Assembly (NCBI RefSeq): GCF_023656745.1
Contig: NZ_JAMOKO010000004.1
Span: forward strand, 62,001 to 126,000
DNA from: Collinsella sp. BG-O-102
GTDB taxonomy: Bacteria > Actinomycetota > Coriobacteriia > Coriobacteriales > Coriobacteriaceae
Reading direction: 5' to 3'
DNA length: 64,000 nt
In this document: one piece after another, positions 61,964 through 64,000 of the stretch
How positions within the stretch are numbered: the stretch's first letter is position 1
Layout: every line of letters begins with the position of its first letter
Made by a program: the position numbers and the translations under genes
Notes under the pieces: model-generated
Seen by the model: only the letters and a program-made list of their open reading frames with translations
What the model was told of the DNA's origin: nothing
Databases searched by the model: none

Positions 61964-62523
61964 ATCTGACCTTTGAGGGATTCTTAAAAGGCTATTGCCG
62001 AGAGCTATCCGGACAGCAGTCGCTCAGTTTTAGAAAACTGGTTAAGCAAGCGACGACGGTTGCGCCGCGCGTGGCGGAGCCCCTGTTTTTGCTCGCTTTG
62101 GCACAGGGTAAAGCCGAATACGTTCTGGGTTTATCCGAGGGTTCGTGGATGGAAGAGGGTTACCGAGGCGTTTTGTCCTTGTACGCCCAAACGGGTAGCC
62201 TGGCATCTCTATGCGCCGAGGACAAACTTCCTAATCGTTATGCCAACGTTTGGCGTGCGTATAGAGCGGTGAAGGAAAAGCCAGTGGCGGACAGAAGAAT
62301 CAACGCCCTGATGCGAAAAAGAACGTTGGGAGCGCTAGAGGAATCGGGTGTAACGCGCTACGGTCTCTGCCGCGATTTGAATCTGAATAAGGGAAACGTG
62401 TACGCATATTTAGCCGGTGATGACTCAAAGGTGAGCAGGAAAACGGCGCGCCGCATTATGGAATATGCGGAGGAGAGGGGTGCCCAAGAAGGGGCCGGGC
62501 GCCCGGTGCGTGTGGCGGGGTAA
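61960..62523 (+). CDS. HTH-domain partner of the nucleotidyltransferase
   Basis: 187 residues from a TTG start seven bases after AAGGAGG, overlapping the upstream stop (TTGA). The first 120 residues are helical and unrecognised (LSFRKLVKQATTVAPRVAEP). The C-terminus (about 125-180) is a Cro/C1-like HTH: LEESGVTRYGLCRDLNLNKG, then VYAYLAGDDSKVSRKTARRI. The tight overlap with a nucleotidyltransferase supports a paired module with this protein as DNA-binding antitoxin or regulator. Confidence 0.65.
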   Translation: MNLTFEGFLKGYCRELSGQQSLSFRKLVKQATTVAPRVAEPLFLLALAQGKAEYVLGLSEGSWMEEGYRGVLSLYAQTGSLASLCAEDKLPNRYANVWRAYRAVKEKPVADRRINALMRKRTLGALEESGVTRYGLCRDLNLNKGNVYAYLAGDDSKVSRKTARRIMEYAEERGAQEGAGRPVRVAG

Positions 62524-62574
62524 GATTGATCGCAGTTTTGATTGATGATCGATTGGGTTTGTTGGGCGGAGTCT

Positions 62575-63930
62575 ATGTCTGCTATTGATATTGCGCTTGT
62601 TGTGATTGCCTTGGTGGCGGTGGGAGTTGCTGTGGTTTGCGCCCTGCAGCTTAAAGGCCTTCGTGCCGAGTTGCGAGAGCGTGGCGGCAACGACGCGGAG
62701 ACGCTCGCGGCGCTCGAGCAGGCCAACAGCGCGCTCGATGCCCTCAACGTCGCGCTGGCAGAAACCCGCCGCACGGCAAATGCCATCGCGCAGCAGCAGA
62801 CAACCGATGCGGCCGTGGAGCAGCAGCGCTACCTGACCATTGCGCGCGAGTTCTCGCAGGCCGGCGACCGTATGGATGACCTGCGCCGCGAGACGGCCCA
62901 ACAGCTTGGCGCCAACCGCGAGGGCATCGAGCGCCGCCTGGACAAGGTGCGCGAGACGGTCGATGCACAGCTGGGCGCCATCCGCAAGGACAACAACATG
63001 CAGCTCGATCAGATGCGCGCGACGGTGGACGAGAAACTCTCCCGTACGCTCAACGACCGTCTGTCTGCATCGTTTAAGCAAGTGAGCGACCAGCTCGAGG
63101 CCGTGTACAAGGGTCTGGGCGACATGCAGTCTATCGCCACCGGCGTGGGCGACCTTAAGCGCGTGCTGGGCAACGTCAAGGCGCGCGGCATTTTGGGCGA
63201 GGTGCAGCTGGGCGCGATCCTGGCGGACATCCTTACACCCGACCAGTATCTGGAAAACGTCGCCACCAGGCCCGGAGCCTCGGAGCGTGTTGAGTTTGCC
63301 GTCAAGCTGCCGGTGGACGAGGGCGACCCCGTGCTGCTGCCGATTGACTCCAAGTTTCCGGGCGACGCGTACGAGCACTTGCTCGACGCGCAGGAGTCGG
63401 GCGATGCGGAGACCGTGGCGGCTGCGCGCAAGACGCTCGACACCATGGTCAAGCGCGAGGCCAAGGACATCTGCGAAAAGTACCTGAGTGTGCCGGCAAC
63501 GACCAACTTTGGCATCATGTTCGTGCCGTTTGAAGGACTGTACGCCGAGATCGTCAGCCGCCCCGGGCTTATCGAAACTCTGGGCCGCGACTATCACGTC
63601 AACGTTGCCGGTCCCAGCACCATGGCCGCCATTCTCAACAGCCTGCAGATGAGCTACCAGACGTTTAAATTGCAAAAACGTACCGACGACGTGCTGCGCG
63701 TGCTTTCCGCCGTCAAGGCCGAGCTGCCGCGTTATCAGGCGGCGCTGCGCCGCGCCCAGCAGCAGATCGAGACCGCGGGCAAAACGGTCGAGGGCATCAT
63801 TACCACGCGCACCAACGTCATGGAGCGCAAGCTCAAGGACATCGACGCGCTGGAAGACGCCGACCAAGCCGATGAGATCTTGGGACTCACGCCCGCGGGC
63901 CTTCCCACAGACCAAGAAGACGAGGACTAA
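62575..63930 (+). CDS. rmuC: RmuC-family protein
   Basis: 451 residues from the ATG at 62575 (GGGCGGAG upstream). One N-terminal transmembrane helix (ALVVIALVAVGVAVVCALQL), a long coiled coil (about 35-180), then the RmuC domain with VKARGILGEVQLGAILADIL, LPIDSKFPGDAYEHLLDA and FVPFEGLYAEIVSRPGL. RmuC proteins limit inversions at short inverted repeats and have a nuclease-like core. This role is notable in a genome so rich in palindromes. The terminator follows 11 bases after the stop. Confidence 0.95.
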   Translation: MSAIDIALVVIALVAVGVAVVCALQLKGLRAELRERGGNDAETLAALEQANSALDALNVALAETRRTANAIAQQQTTDAAVEQQRYLTIAREFSQAGDRMDDLRRETAQQLGANREGIERRLDKVRETVDAQLGAIRKDNNMQLDQMRATVDEKLSRTLNDRLSASFKQVSDQLEAVYKGLGDMQSIATGVGDLKRVLGNVKARGILGEVQLGAILADILTPDQYLENVATRPGASERVEFAVKLPVDEGDPVLLPIDSKFPGDAYEHLLDAQESGDAETVAAARKTLDTMVKREAKDICEKYLSVPATTNFGIMFVPFEGLYAEIVSRPGLIETLGRDYHVNVAGPSTMAAILNSLQMSYQTFKLQKRTDDVLRVLSAVKAELPRYQAALRRAQQQIETAGKTVEGIITTRTNVMERKLKDIDALEDADQADEILGLTPAGLPTDQEDED

Positions 63931-63941
63931 TTGCAACAAGA

Positions 63942-63982
63942 CGGTGGGGCATCGGCACAAACGCGGGTGCCCCACCGCTTTT
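63942..63982 (+). terminator. rmuC terminator
   Basis: CGGTGGGGCA (63942-63951) is perfectly complementary to TGCCCCACCG (63968-63977), followed by CTTTTC. Confidence 0.85.
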
Positions 63983-64000
63983 CGTATCGCACTTGTCTGA

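Overview
The window is GC-rich, densely coding bacterial DNA that looks like a Coriobacteriia genome, most likely a gut Collinsella. This is an inference from several things seen together: a FhaA-FhaB-PP2C-SEDS/PBP-PknB cluster of actinobacterial type with FtsW and the penicillin-binding protein fused into one protein; a large single-chain pyruvate:ferredoxin oxidoreductase and a rubrerythrin, which indicate an anaerobe; LytS/LytTR signalling pairs; a membrane LuxR-type regulator; and many palindromic intergenic repeats. No 16S rRNA or other species marker is present.

Layout. 1-4.3 kb: the 3' end of a family GH32 glycosidase and a LevR-like AAA+/PRD regulator. 4.3-9.6 kb: a fructoselysine/glucoselysine-type (frl) Amadori-product operon made of a GntR/UTRA repressor, two 21-bp operator repeats around a promoter, a YfcC-type permease, an FrlC-like epimerase, an FrlB-like deglycase and an FrlD-like kinase. 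10-20.2 kb (minus strand): a cell-envelope and division signalling operon of Ser/Thr kinase, FhaA, FhaB, PP2C, FtsW-PBP fusion and PASTA kinase. 20.6-26.5 kb: a lower-GC cassette with a membrane regulator carrying two LuxR-type HTH domains, a small secreted protein, two ABC permeases, an ABC ATPase and an anchored extracytoplasmic protein. I regard this as the best candidate for an undescribed system. 26.6-31.6 kb: a YcxB-like protein and dnaX-ybaB-recR, interrupted by an inserted reverse-strand gene. 31.9-35.6 kb: a second kinase/FHA operon. 36.2-39.7 kb: nifJ. 40-44.7 kb: an ATPase of the DUF4143 class, carbamate kinase, a C39-like peptidase and most of the repeat elements. 45-48 kb: an APC permease and an amidohydrolase. 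48-56 kb: two LytS/LytTR two-component systems flanking a phospholipase-C-like protein, an MFS permease and a glycosyltransferase. 56-64 kb: a phosphodiesterase, tRNA-Asp, an Rrf2 regulator, a clusterless MutY-like glycosylase, rubrerythrin, small membrane proteins, a nucleotidyltransferase/HTH pair and rmuC.

How it works together. The organism appears to be a fermentative anaerobe (PFOR, carbamate kinase, rubrerythrin) that uses dietary fructans and glycated amino acids and couples peptidoglycan synthesis to Ser/Thr phosphorylation. The intergenic regions are unusually rich in ordered palindromes: 62-bp-period arrays of alternating inverted 14-mers at two loci, long perfect hairpins, a hairpin element present twice around a membrane-protein gene, and tandem repeats of about 80 bp. 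Several gene remnants show local gene decay. All family names come from motif and architecture recognition by eye. No database search was run.
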